From contig JAUYQP010000006.1 in the NCBI GenBank assembly GCA_030697205.1, positions 62,001 through 126,000 on the forward strand: a stretch of 64,000 bases of DNA, in the 5' to 3' direction. This document shows, piece by piece, positions 37,213 through 45,551 of the stretch. The position numbers and the translations under genes were made by a program. Position 1 is the first letter of the stretch; every line of letters begins with the position of its first letter. Source of the DNA: Mycobacteriales bacterium (GTDB lineage: Bacteria; Actinomycetota; Actinomycetes; Mycobacteriales; SCTD01). The notes below the pieces were generated by a model. That model worked only from the letters and a program-made list of their open reading frames with translations, made no database searches and was not told the DNA's origin.

Positions 37213-38091
37213 CTAGAGCTCCTCGGCGAAGTCGGCCTGCATCCGGCTGTAGACCCGGCGGGCGAAGACGAACAGCGCACCGGCGATGGCGAAGCCGATC
37301 GCCAGGTTCTGCAGGTAGAAGACGTAGCCCGGGTCGGCCAGCGCGTGCTCGGCGCGGCCGGTCTCGGTGTTGACGTAGTCGTCCTGCACGAAGATCGCCC
37401 GCTGGAAGGTTGTCACGACCGTGGCCATCGGGTTCAGGAAGTAGAGCCAGAACCACTCGTCGAGCTCGTCACGCACGAGGCTCGAGGTGTAGAGGATCGG
37501 GTTGGCCCAGAACCACACGAGCATCGCGATCTCGATGAGGTGGGCGGTGTCGCGGTAGCGCACGTTGAGCGCGGCGACGAGGTAGCTCAGGCCGGTCGCG
37601 AACAGCAGCAGCAGCGCGAGCGCCGGGACGATGAGCAGGAACGCCGGGCTGAGGTCGGGCCGCGCGACGGCGGTGACGACGAGCAGCAGGACGAGCTGCA
37701 ACGCGAAGTGGACGACCGCGTAGCCCACCGCCGACAGCGGGAGCACCTGCAGCGGGAAGCGCACCTTCTTCACCAGGCCGGCGTTGCCGACGACGGTGCC
37801 GCTCGCGGAGGTGACCGCGGAGGAGAAGGCCGTCCAGGCCAGCAGCCCGCACATCAGGTAGATCGGGAAGCCGGGGACGCCGTTGGACAGCACCACGCTG
37901 AAGATCAGGTAGTAGATGCCCATGAGCAGCAGCGGGTTGGCCAGCGACCACAGGAAGCCGACCGCCGAGCCCTGGTACTTGACCTTGAGGTCCTTGCGGA
38001 CGAGCTGGACGAGCAGCTCCCAGCGCACCGAGCCCTGGGCGCGGGCCCGGGCGTCACCGGTGCTGGCGGGGGTGGGCGCCGCGAGGGCCAC
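37213..38091 (-). CDS. ABC transporter permease for polysaccharide export (Wzm/TagG-type)
   Basis: A 292-residue ABC-2 membrane protein with six predicted helices. LVRKDLKVKYQGSAVGFLWSLANPLLLMGIYYLIF is the cytoplasmic coupling helix and first membrane helix typical of Wzm, and NPMATVVTTFQRAIF is the conserved late segment. I chose the GTG at 38091 because GGGAGG lies nine bases before it; the GTG at 38100 directly abuts the GGAGG. First gene of the eight-gene leftward operon. Partner of the ATPase that follows. Confidence 0.92.
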   Translation of the reverse strand: MALAAPTPASTGDARARAQGSVRWELLVQLVRKDLKVKYQGSAVGFLWSLANPLLLMGIYYLIFSVVLSNGVPGFPIYLMCGLLAWTAFSSAVTSASGTVVGNAGLVKKVRFPLQVLPLSAVGYAVVHFALQLVLLLVVTAVARPDLSPAFLLIVPALALLLLFATGLSYLVAALNVRYRDTAHLIEIAMLVWFWANPILYTSSLVRDELDEWFWLYFLNPMATVVTTFQRAIFVQDDYVNTETGRAEHALADPGYVFYLQNLAIGFAIAGALFVFARRVYSRMQADFAEEL

Positions 38092-38199
38092 GGGCGACAC
38101 CCTCCCTCGGGCTCGGACCGGTCGTCTGGACGTCTGGAGCATAGACGTGGCGGACCCGCCGGACCGCGCTGCACACGCAGTCGGCACAGCTCTCACACG

Positions 38200-38205
38200 T
38201 AGGCT
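38200..38205 (+). promoter_or_regulatory. -10-like TAGGCT before the first GT-C-like gene
   Basis: TAGGCT, six bases, then the GTG at 38212. The divergent exporter operon starts 120 bases away, so this gap drives both sides of the glycan locus. Confidence 0.45.
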
Positions 38206-38211
38206 GCACGG

Positions 38212-40326
38212 GTGACGTCCACGGTCCCCGGTGCTGCACCGGCCCCGCTCCCACCGGCGCCCGCGCCGCGCCGCCGGGCCGCGGCCCGTCCCGAGAGCGA
38301 GCCCGACGTCACCGGCTCGCTCACCGGGCTCGACCTGCTCGCTGGTGCGGCGCTGCTGCTGGTGGGCCTGCTCGGCTGGGCCTCGCTCGCGCTCGCCCAC
38401 GGCGGCCGCCACTCGCTGCTCGCCGTGCTGGTCGTCACTCTCGTCGCGCTGGGCCTCGTCGTGCTGGTGGCCCGCCGGGCCGCCCGTCCGGGCTTTCGCG
38501 CCGACCTGCCCGGCGTCGCGGTGGCGCTCGGCTGTGCGGCGGTCGCCGCCGCGCTGACCTTCCCCGGCTTCTCCTACGGCGTCGCCGAGAAGGACCCCGG
38601 CGGCTACGTCGCGCACGCCCACATGATCGAGCGCACCGGCGACCACGCCTTCGTCGACCCGGCGCTGTCCGCGCGGCTGCCCGACGGCTCGCCGCTGCCC
38701 GTCCAGCTGACCAGCCCGGGCGCCCGCTTCGGCGGCGTCTGGATCCGGGGGGCGCAGGAGGACGGCCTGATCGTGCCGCAGTTCTACCACCTGTGGCCGG
38801 CCCTGCTGGCGACCTCGCTGGAGGTCGGTGGGCTCGATGCACTGCGCTTCACGGTGCCCCTCATGGGGGTCCTCGCGGTGCTCTGCCTGGTCGCCGTCGT
38901 GCGCCGGGTGGGCGACCAGCTGATGGGCCGGACCGCCGGTCTGGTCGCCGCCGCGACGGGTGGGTTGCTGCTCGCCACCAACATGCTGCAGGTCTGGCAG
39001 GCGCGCTTCCCGTCCACCGAGGTGCTCGCCGAGGCGCTCTACCTCGGCAGCCTGCTCGGCATCGTCGTCTCGCTGCAGACCAGGTGGCGCCCGGCCGCCG
39101 GCCTCGCGGGCCTCTTCGTCGGGATCGGCTGGCTCAACCGCGCCGACGGCATCCTGCTCGTCGGCATGGTCGCGGCGCTCGGTGGTGCGCTGCTCGCCAC
39201 CCGTCGCTGGGACTCGCGCGCGACGTGGTTCGCCGGCGGGCTGCTGCTCACCGCACCGCACGCGTGGTGGCAGGCCTACGACCGGGCGCTCTACTACTCC
39301 AACGCCAACAGCGTGCCGTCCTGGAAGCTGTTCACCGCGGCTCTGGCGGCCTGCCTGCTCGGGGGCCTCGTCCTGGGTGCGGTCCGGCCGCTCGGCCGTG
39401 GGGTCCTCGCGCTGGTGCAGCGCCGCCGCGCGCAGGTCGTGCTCGGGCTGCTCACCTGCGCGGTCTGCGCCGGCCTGCTCGCGCTGGGCTTCCTGCGTTC
39501 CCGGATCTTCGGCCCCGACTTCTTCGACTACAACGGCCGGCTGATCCCGTCCTACGACGAGCAGATCATGCGCCGGCTGTCGTGGTTCTTCACGCTGCCG
39601 GGCTTCGCGCTGTTCGGCCTCGGCATCGCCGTTGTCGCGCTGCGCCGCTGGCGGGCGGCGGCCTGGGCGATCGTGCTGCCGACCATCGCGCTGTTCGCGG
39701 TCTACGGCTACACCGCGAAGAACTCCACCCGCATGCTGTGGTGGACCCGCCGCTACGTCCCGACCGTCATGCCGGGCCTGCTCATGCTCATCGCCCTCGC
39801 GATCGCCTTCGCCTTCGTGTGGCGGTACCGCGGCCGGCTGGTGCTGCGGGTCCCGGCGGTGCTCGCGACCGGGGCGCTCGTCACGGCCTTCCTGGCCCAG
39901 TCGGTGCCGCTGCGCAGCCACGACGAATGGAAGGGCAGCTTCGAGATCGCCGCGCAGATCGCGGACCTCTCCGGTGACGCGACCGGCGTCTACCTCTGGG
40001 AGGGCCAGCCCTGCTGCAACCGCCCGACCCAGCTGTTCGCGACGCCGGTGTGGCTCACCGAGGGCGAGCTGTCGATCCGGTTGCCCGACGACCCCGCGCG
40101 ACGGCAGGAGATCGTCGACCTCTACGCGCGGCAGTTCGCCGGCCAGCCGGTCTTCGTCGTCGCCGACGGCACCGACCTGCCCACCGGTCTCGACGGCAAC
40201 AAGGTCGCGCCGGTCACCAACATCGTGACGACGCTGCCGATGTGGGACGAGAGCGACACCGCGCGGCCCGCGAAGCCGCGCGAGATCCCGGTCGAGATCG
40301 CGATCTGGCGCGTCGCCGGGACGTGA
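38212..40326 (+). CDS. GT-C-type membrane glycosyltransferase, candidate 1
   Basis: A 704-residue polytopic protein with about 12 membrane helices after a proline-rich cytoplasmic start. The first extracytoplasmic loop carries YGVAEKDPGGYVAHAHM, an acidic motif of the kind GT-C enzymes use to bind polyprenyl-phosphate sugars. A second external loop after the last helix (about 585-704) is soluble and contains QPCCNRP. It resembles the PMT/GT39 group loosely, with no precise match. The stop overlaps the next GT-C gene (GTGA), so both are made together. Confidence 0.72.
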   Translation: MTSTVPGAAPAPLPPAPAPRRRAAARPESEPDVTGSLTGLDLLAGAALLLVGLLGWASLALAHGGRHSLLAVLVVTLVALGLVVLVARRAARPGFRADLPGVAVALGCAAVAAALTFPGFSYGVAEKDPGGYVAHAHMIERTGDHAFVDPALSARLPDGSPLPVQLTSPGARFGGVWIRGAQEDGLIVPQFYHLWPALLATSLEVGGLDALRFTVPLMGVLAVLCLVAVVRRVGDQLMGRTAGLVAAATGGLLLATNMLQVWQARFPSTEVLAEALYLGSLLGIVVSLQTRWRPAAGLAGLFVGIGWLNRADGILLVGMVAALGGALLATRRWDSRATWFAGGLLLTAPHAWWQAYDRALYYSNANSVPSWKLFTAALAACLLGGLVLGAVRPLGRGVLALVQRRRAQVVLGLLTCAVCAGLLALGFLRSRIFGPDFFDYNGRLIPSYDEQIMRRLSWFFTLPGFALFGLGIAVVALRRWRAAAWAIVLPTIALFAVYGYTAKNSTRMLWWTRRYVPTVMPGLLMLIALAIAFAFVWRYRGRLVLRVPAVLATGALVTAFLAQSVPLRSHDEWKGSFEIAAQIADLSGDATGVYLWEGQPCCNRPTQLFATPVWLTEGELSIRLPDDPARRQEIVDLYARQFAGQPVFVVADGTDLPTGLDGNKVAPVTNIVTTLPMWDESDTARPAKPREIPVEIAIWRVAGT

Positions 40327-42098
40327 CCGCGGCTCTCCGACGGGCCGGCGCGCCGCTGGTCTACCTGCTGCTGGCCTGCCTCGGCCACCTCGGTGCCTTC
40401 CGCGGCCTGTCCTCCCAGACGCACTGCCGCTGCGAGGACGCCCCGCAGACCGACTGGTTCCTCGCCTGGACGCCGTGGGCGATCAGCCAGGGACGCAGCC
40501 CGCTGTTCACCGACCACCTCGTCGCCCCCGAGGGCGTCAACCTGATGTGGAACACCCTGCTGCCGCTGCCCGGCCTGCTGCTGTGGCCGGTCACGGCGGC
40601 CTTCGGTCCGGTCGCCGCGCACAACCTGCTGTCGGTGCTGGCCTTCGCGCTGTCGGCGACCGCGATGTGGTGGGCCGTGTGGCGGTGGGCCCCCTGGTGG
40701 CCGGCCCGCTTCGCCGCCGGCCTGCTCTACGGCTTCTCGCCGTACCTCGTGGCCCAGGGCCGCGGGCACCTCAACCTCTCGCTGGTGCTGCTCCCACCGC
40801 TCGTCCTCGTCGTGCTTGACGAGCTGCTGGTCCGCCGCCGCCGCCGACCGCTCGTCCTCGGCGTGCTGCTCGGTGTCGTCACCGCGGCCCAGCTGCTCAT
40901 CACCGAGGAGGTGCTCGCGTCGACCTTCGTGATGTGCGTCGCCGGCCTCGTCGTGCTCGTGGTCCAGCAGCGCCGACGGGTCGGCTGGGCCCACGTCGAG
41001 CGCGCGCTCACCGGCCTGGTCGTCGCGGCAGCGGTGCTCTTCCAGCTGACGGTCTGGCCGCTGGCGGAGCAGTTCGGCGGCGAGCGGGTCGTCACCGAGC
41101 CGGTGCAGGACACCTCCTACGCCGCCGCGGACCTGCTCGGCACGGTCGTGCCCACCGTCAACCAGGCCCTCGGGACCGACGCGACGATCACATGGGGCGG
41201 CAACGTCAGCGAGAACGGCTCCTACCTCGGCGCGCCGCTGCTCCTGCTCGTCGTGGTCATCGCGGTCGCGCTGCGCCGCCGGCCCGAGGTGCGCTTCTTC
41301 GGCTGCCTCGGGCTCGTCGCCTGGGTGCTCTCGCTCGGCGAGTCGTTGCACGTCGCAGGCACGTCGTACGACGTGACGCTCCCGTTCCGCGCCGTGACCG
41401 CCCTGCCGGTGCTACACAACCTTGCCGCAGTCCGCTTCTCGCTCCACGTCGTCCTGTGTGTCGCGGTGCTGCTGGCCGTCGGGATCGACCGGGCGCGACC
41501 CGCGTTGACCGGCGACCGGGTCCCGGCCGGCCGCCGGGTGCTCGTCGGTGCGGTCGCGGTCGCCGTCGTCGCGCCGCTCGTGCCGGCCTGGCCCTACTCC
41601 TTCGAGCCGACCCGCACCCCGTCGTACTTCAGCTCCTCGGCAGTCGAGCGGGTGCCCGAGGGGGCGGTCGCGGTGACCTACCCGGTGCCGCGCTTCCCCG
41701 GCACCGCGCCGATGCTGTGGCAGGCCGAGGCGGGCTTCCGCTTCCGGATGGTCGGCGGCTACGCGATCACACCGCTCGGTGACGGCCACGGGACCTTCGT
41801 CGGCGGGCGGACCCGCGTCGAGGACGCCTTCGCCGCCGCCGCCAACGGGCGGTCGCTCCCGACCTTCGTCTCCGGGCCGCTGCGCGAGCTGATCTCGATG
41901 GAGATGGAGCGCGCCGGTGTCACGACGTTCCTCGTCGCGGTCGACGAGCCGGGGGCCGACGAGGCGCGGGCCTGGCTCGAGCGGCTGCTGGTGCGGGGGC
42001 CCGACGAGGTCGTCGGGGGAGTGGCCGCGTGGTACGACGTGCGCTGGCCCGAGCCGGTCCCGCCGACCCGGCCGCTGCGGCCCCGCGGCTTGCGCTAG
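40323..42098 (+). CDS. GT-C-type membrane glycosyltransferase, candidate 2
   Basis: A 591-residue polytopic protein with about 11 helices. The first external loop has [18 protein letters not shown] and then [13 protein letters not shown]; the latter phrase and the ITEEVLAS turn recur in actinobacterial DUF2079/GT-C-like membrane proteins. The last ~150 residues are a soluble external domain. It is coupled to candidate 1. Both probably add sugars outside the membrane to a lipid-linked or exported glycan. The 3' end overlaps the convergent acyltransferase gene by four bases. Confidence 0.7.
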   Translation: MTAALRRAGAPLVYLLLACLGHLGAFRGLSSQTHCRCEDAPQTDWFLAWTPWAISQGRSPLFTDHLVAPEGVNLMWNTLLPLPGLLLWPVTAAFGPVAAHNLLSVLAFALSATAMWWAVWRWAPWWPARFAAGLLYGFSPYLVAQGRGHLNLSLVLLPPLVLVVLDELLVRRRRRPLVLGVLLGVVTAAQLLITEEVLASTFVMCVAGLVVLVVQQRRRVGWAHVERALTGLVVAAAVLFQLTVWPLAEQFGGERVVTEPVQDTSYAAADLLGTVVPTVNQALGTDATITWGGNVSENGSYLGAPLLLLVVVIAVALRRRPEVRFFGCLGLVAWVLSLGESLHVAGTSYDVTLPFRAVTALPVLHNLAAVRFSLHVVLCVAVLLAVGIDRARPALTGDRVPAGRRVLVGAVAVAVVAPLVPAWPYSFEPTRTPSYFSSSAVERVPEGAVAVTYPVPRFPGTAPMLWQAEAGFRFRMVGGYAITPLGDGHGTFVGGRTRVEDAFAAAANGRSLPTFVSGPLRELISMEMERAGVTTFLVAVDEPGADEARAWLERLLVRGPDEVVGGVAAWYDVRWPEPVPPTRPLRPRGLR

Positions 42099-42763
42099 CT
42101 CCAGGAGTCGGCGCGGCCGACGACCTTCGCGGGGATGCCCGCGACCACGGCGCCGGCGGGCACGTCCTTGGTGACGACGGCGCCCGCGGCCACGACCGCA
42201 CCATCGCCGATCGTCACGCCCTTGAGGATGACCGCGCGGGTGCCGACCCAGACCCGGTCGCCGATCGTGACCGGTGCGGCGGAGGGCTGCTCGACGCCGT
42301 CGGTGGTGAGGGCGTGGAAGTCGTTGTCGAGGACCTGCACGTCCCAGGAGAAGGTGCAGCCGGCACCGATCGTCACCCGCTCCGCGACGAGGATGCGGGT
42401 GCCGAGGCCGTTGACGTTGGTGCCGTGGCCGATGCGCAGGAGGCCGCCGTCGACGACGACGCGCACGCCGCGCTGCAGCGACACCACACCGTCGACCTCG
42501 AGGCGGGCGCCCTCGCGGACGCGGATCACCGAGGTGTCGTCCGCGCTGGTGATGCCGAAGGACCCGAGGCCGACCCGCAGCGCACCGTCGATGCGCATCC
42601 GGTCGCCACCCTCGACGACGGTGCGGCTGCCCACCCAGAGGTTGCGGCGGCCGAGGACGCGGTGGCGGACGACCCCGCCGAGGAAGGCGCGCCACGACGT
42701 CTCACCGCCACGGTGCAGGGCGTGCACGACCCCGGCGTACTCCCTCAGTGCGTCGGCGACCAC
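42095..42763 (-). CDS. Left-handed beta-helix acyltransferase (acetyltransferase-like)
   Basis: A 222-residue protein whose C-terminal half is a hexapeptide-repeat left-handed beta-helix ([34 protein letters not shown]). These trimeric O-acetyltransferases use acetyl-CoA to modify sugars; the catalytic histidine is probably in DNDFHAL. The ending PAKVVGR is typical of maltose- and polysaccharide-type acetyltransferases. The N-terminal half is an unusual beta stretch without hexapeptide order. It likely decorates the glycan. Start GTG six bases after a TAGCCT hexamer. Confidence 0.87.
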   Translation of the reverse strand: MVADALREYAGVVHALHRGGETSWRAFLGGVVRHRVLGRRNLWVGSRTVVEGGDRMRIDGALRVGLGSFGITSADDTSVIRVREGARLEVDGVVSLQRGVRVVVDGGLLRIGHGTNVNGLGTRILVAERVTIGAGCTFSWDVQVLDNDFHALTTDGVEQPSAAPVTIGDRVWVGTRAVILKGVTIGDGAVVAAGAVVTKDVPAGAVVAGIPAKVVGRADSWS

Positions 42764-42769
42764 GCGGGA

Positions 42770-42775
42770 AGGCTA
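42770..42775 (-). promoter_or_regulatory. -10-like TAGCCT before the acyltransferase gene
   Basis: Read on the minus strand, TAGCCT is followed by six bases and the GTG at 42763. It lies inside the end of the upstream gene on the same strand. Confidence 0.4.
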
Positions 42776-43870
42776 GCGACGCCGCCGCGGGGCCGGCGCA
42801 GCCTCGACCGCGGCAGCGGTCGTGACGGCAGCGTCGGCCCGGCTGCGACGGCGGGGGGTGGCGTCGGCCGCGGCCGACTGCCGGCGTGCGAGGACAGGCA
42901 AGTCGGGCAGCTCGGCCGGGGTCCGGTCGTAGATGCCGAAGCGCATCTTCTTCGTGTGCTCGAGCTGGTCCTCGATGAGGGCGCGGTTCGTGCGCAGCAG
43001 GTCGCCGATGATCCCGACGATCACCGACAGGAAGGACATGACGAGCAGGACGGTGCCGACGAGGAGCGACTGGATGTGGTTGCCGTCGTCGCCCACCGCC
43101 TTGAGCGCCGCGTAGCGGACGAACGGCAGCAGGCCCAGCACGCCGAACAGCGCCGCGAAGGCGCTGAAGATCACGTACGGCTTGTACATGATGTAGGCCC
43201 GCACGATCGCGCCGGCCGACTTCAGCACGTGCTCGTAGGTGCTGTTGAACAGCCGCGACTCGCGGGTCTTGGGGTTCGTGACGACCTTGACGCTCTCGAT
43301 GGCCAGCTTCTTGTTGCCGGCCTGGATGATCGTCTCCATGCAGTAGCTGAAGCGCGTGACCGTGTTCAGCAGCATCAGCGACTCACGGGAGTAGGCGCGA
43401 AAGCCGCTGGCCGCGTCCGGCAGCTCGGTCCCGGCCGCCTTGTTGACGGTGCGGCTGCCGAGCTTCTGCAGGAACTTCTTCGGCCCGCTGAAGTGCTCGA
43501 CCAGGTCGACCTGCCGGTCGGCGATGACGATGTCGGCCCGGCCCGCGATGATCGGCTGCACGAGGTCGGTGATCCGCTCCTGCGGGTACTGGTTGTCGCC
43601 GTCGGTGTTCACGACGATGTCCGCGCCGAGCTCGAGCGCGCGCTGCACGCCGTCGTGGAAGGATCGGCCGAGCCCGCGGTTGCGGGCGTGCCGCACGAAG
43701 TGCGTGACGCCGTGCGCCCTTGCGACCTCGACGGTCCGGTCCGTCGACCCGTCGTCGATGACGAGGACGGTGATCTTGTCGATCCCCGGGATCTCCGTGG
43801 GGATCGTCGAGAGGACGGCCGGGAGGGTCTCCTCCTCGTTCAGACAGGGGACCTGGACGACGAGGTGCAC
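42773..43870 (-). CDS. GT2 polyprenyl-phosphate glycosyltransferase-like with C-terminal membrane helices
   Basis: A 365-residue enzyme of the DPM1/GtrB group, which moves a sugar from a nucleotide donor to polyprenyl phosphate. The GT-A domain has VQVPCLNEEETLP, VIDDGSTDRT, ARNRGLGRSFHDG and the metal-binding TDGDNQYP. Two membrane helices lie at about 235-295. The C-terminal 60 residues are basic and Ala-rich (PRRRSRADAA). Its product would feed the GT-C enzymes next door. Start GTG at 43870, seven bases after a TACGAT hexamer. A GtrA-like protein elsewhere in the window could work with it. Confidence 0.9.
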   Translation of the reverse strand: MHLVVQVPCLNEEETLPAVLSTIPTEIPGIDKITVLVIDDGSTDRTVEVARAHGVTHFVRHARNRGLGRSFHDGVQRALELGADIVVNTDGDNQYPQERITDLVQPIIAGRADIVIADRQVDLVEHFSGPKKFLQKLGSRTVNKAAGTELPDAASGFRAYSRESLMLLNTVTRFSYCMETIIQAGNKKLAIESVKVVTNPKTRESRLFNSTYEHVLKSAGAIVRAYIMYKPYVIFSAFAALFGVLGLLPFVRYAALKAVGDDGNHIQSLLVGTVLLVMSFLSVIVGIIGDLLRTNRALIEDQLEHTKKMRFGIYDRTPAELPDLPVLARRQSAAADATPRRRSRADAAVTTAAAVEAAPAPRRRR

Positions 43871-43877
43871 AGCAGTG

Positions 43878-43883
43878 ATCGTA
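43878..43883 (-). promoter_or_regulatory. -10-like TACGAT before the polyprenyl-phosphate GT2 gene
   Basis: On the minus strand, TACGAT, seven bases, then the GTG at 43870. The hexamer sits in the 20-base gap after the methyltransferase gene on the same strand. Confidence 0.45.
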
Positions 43884-43890
43884 GCGAGGT

Positions 43891-44517
43891 TCAGCGCTTG
43901 GTGGCCCAGACGATGGTCCAGGGGTACGGCGAGGCGACCGCGCGGACGTCGGCGACCTGGGAGACGAAGCTCTGGAAGGAGCCCTTCGACCAGTGGTTGA
44001 GGTGGCCGGGGGTGTTGCCCAGGTCCTTGACGTAGCGGCCGGTGACGAGGTTGGAGCCGCGGAACAGCGGCTCGCGCGGCACCGACAGCAGCATGTGCCG
44101 TGACGTCACGCGGGCCAGCTCGCGCAGCCCGGCGGCCGGGTCGCGCAGGTGCTCGAGCACCTCGACGCAGACGACCAGGTCGAACTGCTCGTCGAGAAAG
44201 GGGAGGTTCTCCGCGTCGCCGTGCAGGTAGTGCGGACCGGGCCGCGACCGCCACTCCTCGCGCAGCCCGGCGTCGGGCAGGTCGAGGCCGACGGCGGTGC
44301 CGAAGCGCTGGTGCATCTTCTGGCTGATGACGCCCTCGCCGGCACCGACCTCGAGCGGGTTGGTCGCGGGCCGGCTGTCGGCGGCGATGTCGCTGACCAG
44401 GCCGTCGAGCCGGGTGACGAACCGCTCGGTCAGCCACTTGATAGCGGGGTTCTTCGCGGTGTACTTCTTCGTGTGGTTGCCGATCACCACACCTGGCGTC
44501 TCCGGTGCCTGCGTCAT
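43891..44517 (-). CDS. SAM-dependent methyltransferase
   Basis: A 208-residue class I methyltransferase. LEVGAGEGVISQKM is motif I, VGLDLPDAG the acidic loop, GDAENLPFLDEQFD the motif II region and VVCVEVLEHLRDP the post-II motif. It is a small-molecule methyltransferase, not obviously lipid or rRNA type. The ATG at 44517 was chosen because the longer open frame is shadow of the flippase gene. A TAACCT hexamer lies eight bases upstream. Position suggests it acts on a lipid-linked sugar. Confidence 0.84.
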   Translation of the reverse strand: MTQAPETPGVVIGNHTKKYTAKNPAIKWLTERFVTRLDGLVSDIAADSRPATNPLEVGAGEGVISQKMHQRFGTAVGLDLPDAGLREEWRSRPGPHYLHGDAENLPFLDEQFDLVVCVEVLEHLRDPAAGLRELARVTSRHMLLSVPREPLFRGSNLVTGRYVKDLGNTPGHLNHWSKGSFQSFVSQVADVRAVASPYPWTIVWATKR

Positions 44518-44547
44518 GGCACAGCAGGTTAGCCCGCCGGGCCGCCG

Positions 44548-44553
44548 TACCCT
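44548..44553 (+). promoter_or_regulatory. -10-like TACCCT before the flippase-like gene
   Basis: TACCCT, seven bases, then the GTG at 44561. It lies in the 43-base gap shared with the divergent methyltransferase gene. Confidence 0.5.
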
Positions 44554-44560
44554 CTCGTCC

Positions 44561-45508
44561 GTGACCCGGGTCCGCAGGTTCGTCGGGCCCGTCGTGCTCC
44601 TGCTCGCGGTGCTCGCGCTCGTCCTCACGCTGCGCAGCCAGGGCGAGGATGCGAGCGCCGCCCTGCGCCGCACCGACCCGCTCGCCGTCGCTGGCGCGTT
44701 CGCGGCGGTGCTCGCCGGTCTCGCCGCGAGCCTGCAGGTCTGGCGCCGGCTGCTCGCCGACCTCGGCAGCCCGCTCACCCAGCGGCAGGCCGGCCACGTG
44801 TTCTTCGTCGGCCAGCTCGGCAAGTACGTCCCGGGCACGGTGTTCGCGATGGCGGCGCAGATGCAGGTCGGCAAGGCGTACGCCGTCCCCCGTGCGCGGG
44901 TCGCTGCGTCCTGGCTGCTGTTCATGCTGGTGCTCGTCGCGACCGGGCTGCTGTGCGGTGTCGCGGGCCTGCCGCTGGGCAACCCCGACGTCCTCGACGA
45001 CTACGGCTTCGTGCTGCTGGCGCTGCCCGTCGGCCTCGTCTGCCTGACACCTCCCGTGCTCAACCGCGGGCTCGGCTGGCTGCTGCGCCGCACCGGCCGC
45101 GAGCCGCTCGAGCGGCCGCTCACCTGGGCCGGCATCGGGGCGGCGAGCGGCTGGGCGCTGCTGATGTGGGCGCTCTACGCCGTGCACCTGGTGCTGCTCG
45201 TCGAGCCGCAGGACCCCGAGCCCGGCCACCGGCTGCCGCTGCTGGCGCTCGGCGCGTTCGCGCTGGCGTGGGCCGCCGGGCCGTTCTTCGTCCTCGCGCC
45301 CGCCGGCGCGGGCGTGCGCGAGGCGGTGATCGTGCTCGCACTGCTGCCCGTGCTCGACACGCCGCGGGCGACCGCGGTCGCGGTCATCAGCCGGGTGCTC
45401 ATGGCGCTCGGCGACGCGCTGTGGGGGCTGCTCGGTTGGCTCGGCAGACCGCCCCGCGGGGTTACTGTGGGCTCCGTCAAGCAGTCGGGGAAGGCTGCCG
45501 ACGTCTGA
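44561..45508 (+). CDS. Lysylphosphatidylglycerol-synthase-type (UPF0104) membrane protein, flippase-like
   Basis: A 315-residue polytopic protein of the LPG_synthase_TM family with about eight helices. The conserved HVFFVGQLGKYVPGTVFAM block lies at about 85-105, and FVLAPAGAGVREAV matches the late conserved motif. Members of the family are proposed to flip lipid-linked sugars or lipids. No aminoacyl-transfer domain is present, so it is not MprF. Beside a polyprenyl-phosphate GT2, a role in moving lipid-linked sugars is likely. Frame and start fit a leaderless GTG. Confidence 0.82.
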   Translation: MTRVRRFVGPVVLLLAVLALVLTLRSQGEDASAALRRTDPLAVAGAFAAVLAGLAASLQVWRRLLADLGSPLTQRQAGHVFFVGQLGKYVPGTVFAMAAQMQVGKAYAVPRARVAASWLLFMLVLVATGLLCGVAGLPLGNPDVLDDYGFVLLALPVGLVCLTPPVLNRGLGWLLRRTGREPLERPLTWAGIGAASGWALLMWALYAVHLVLLVEPQDPEPGHRLPLLALGAFALAWAAGPFFVLAPAGAGVREAVIVLALLPVLDTPRATAVAVISRVLMALGDALWGLLGWLGRPPRGVTVGSVKQSGKAADV

Positions 45509-45551
45509 CTGGTACGCCCGCCTCGAAGTCCTGACTCGGAGACGACCCCTC

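Noticed and set aside
37213-39921. Open frame of 902 codons on the minus strand
   Set aside because: Only its last 293 codons are the ABC permease. The rest is antisense to the GT-C gene and has shadow-like composition.
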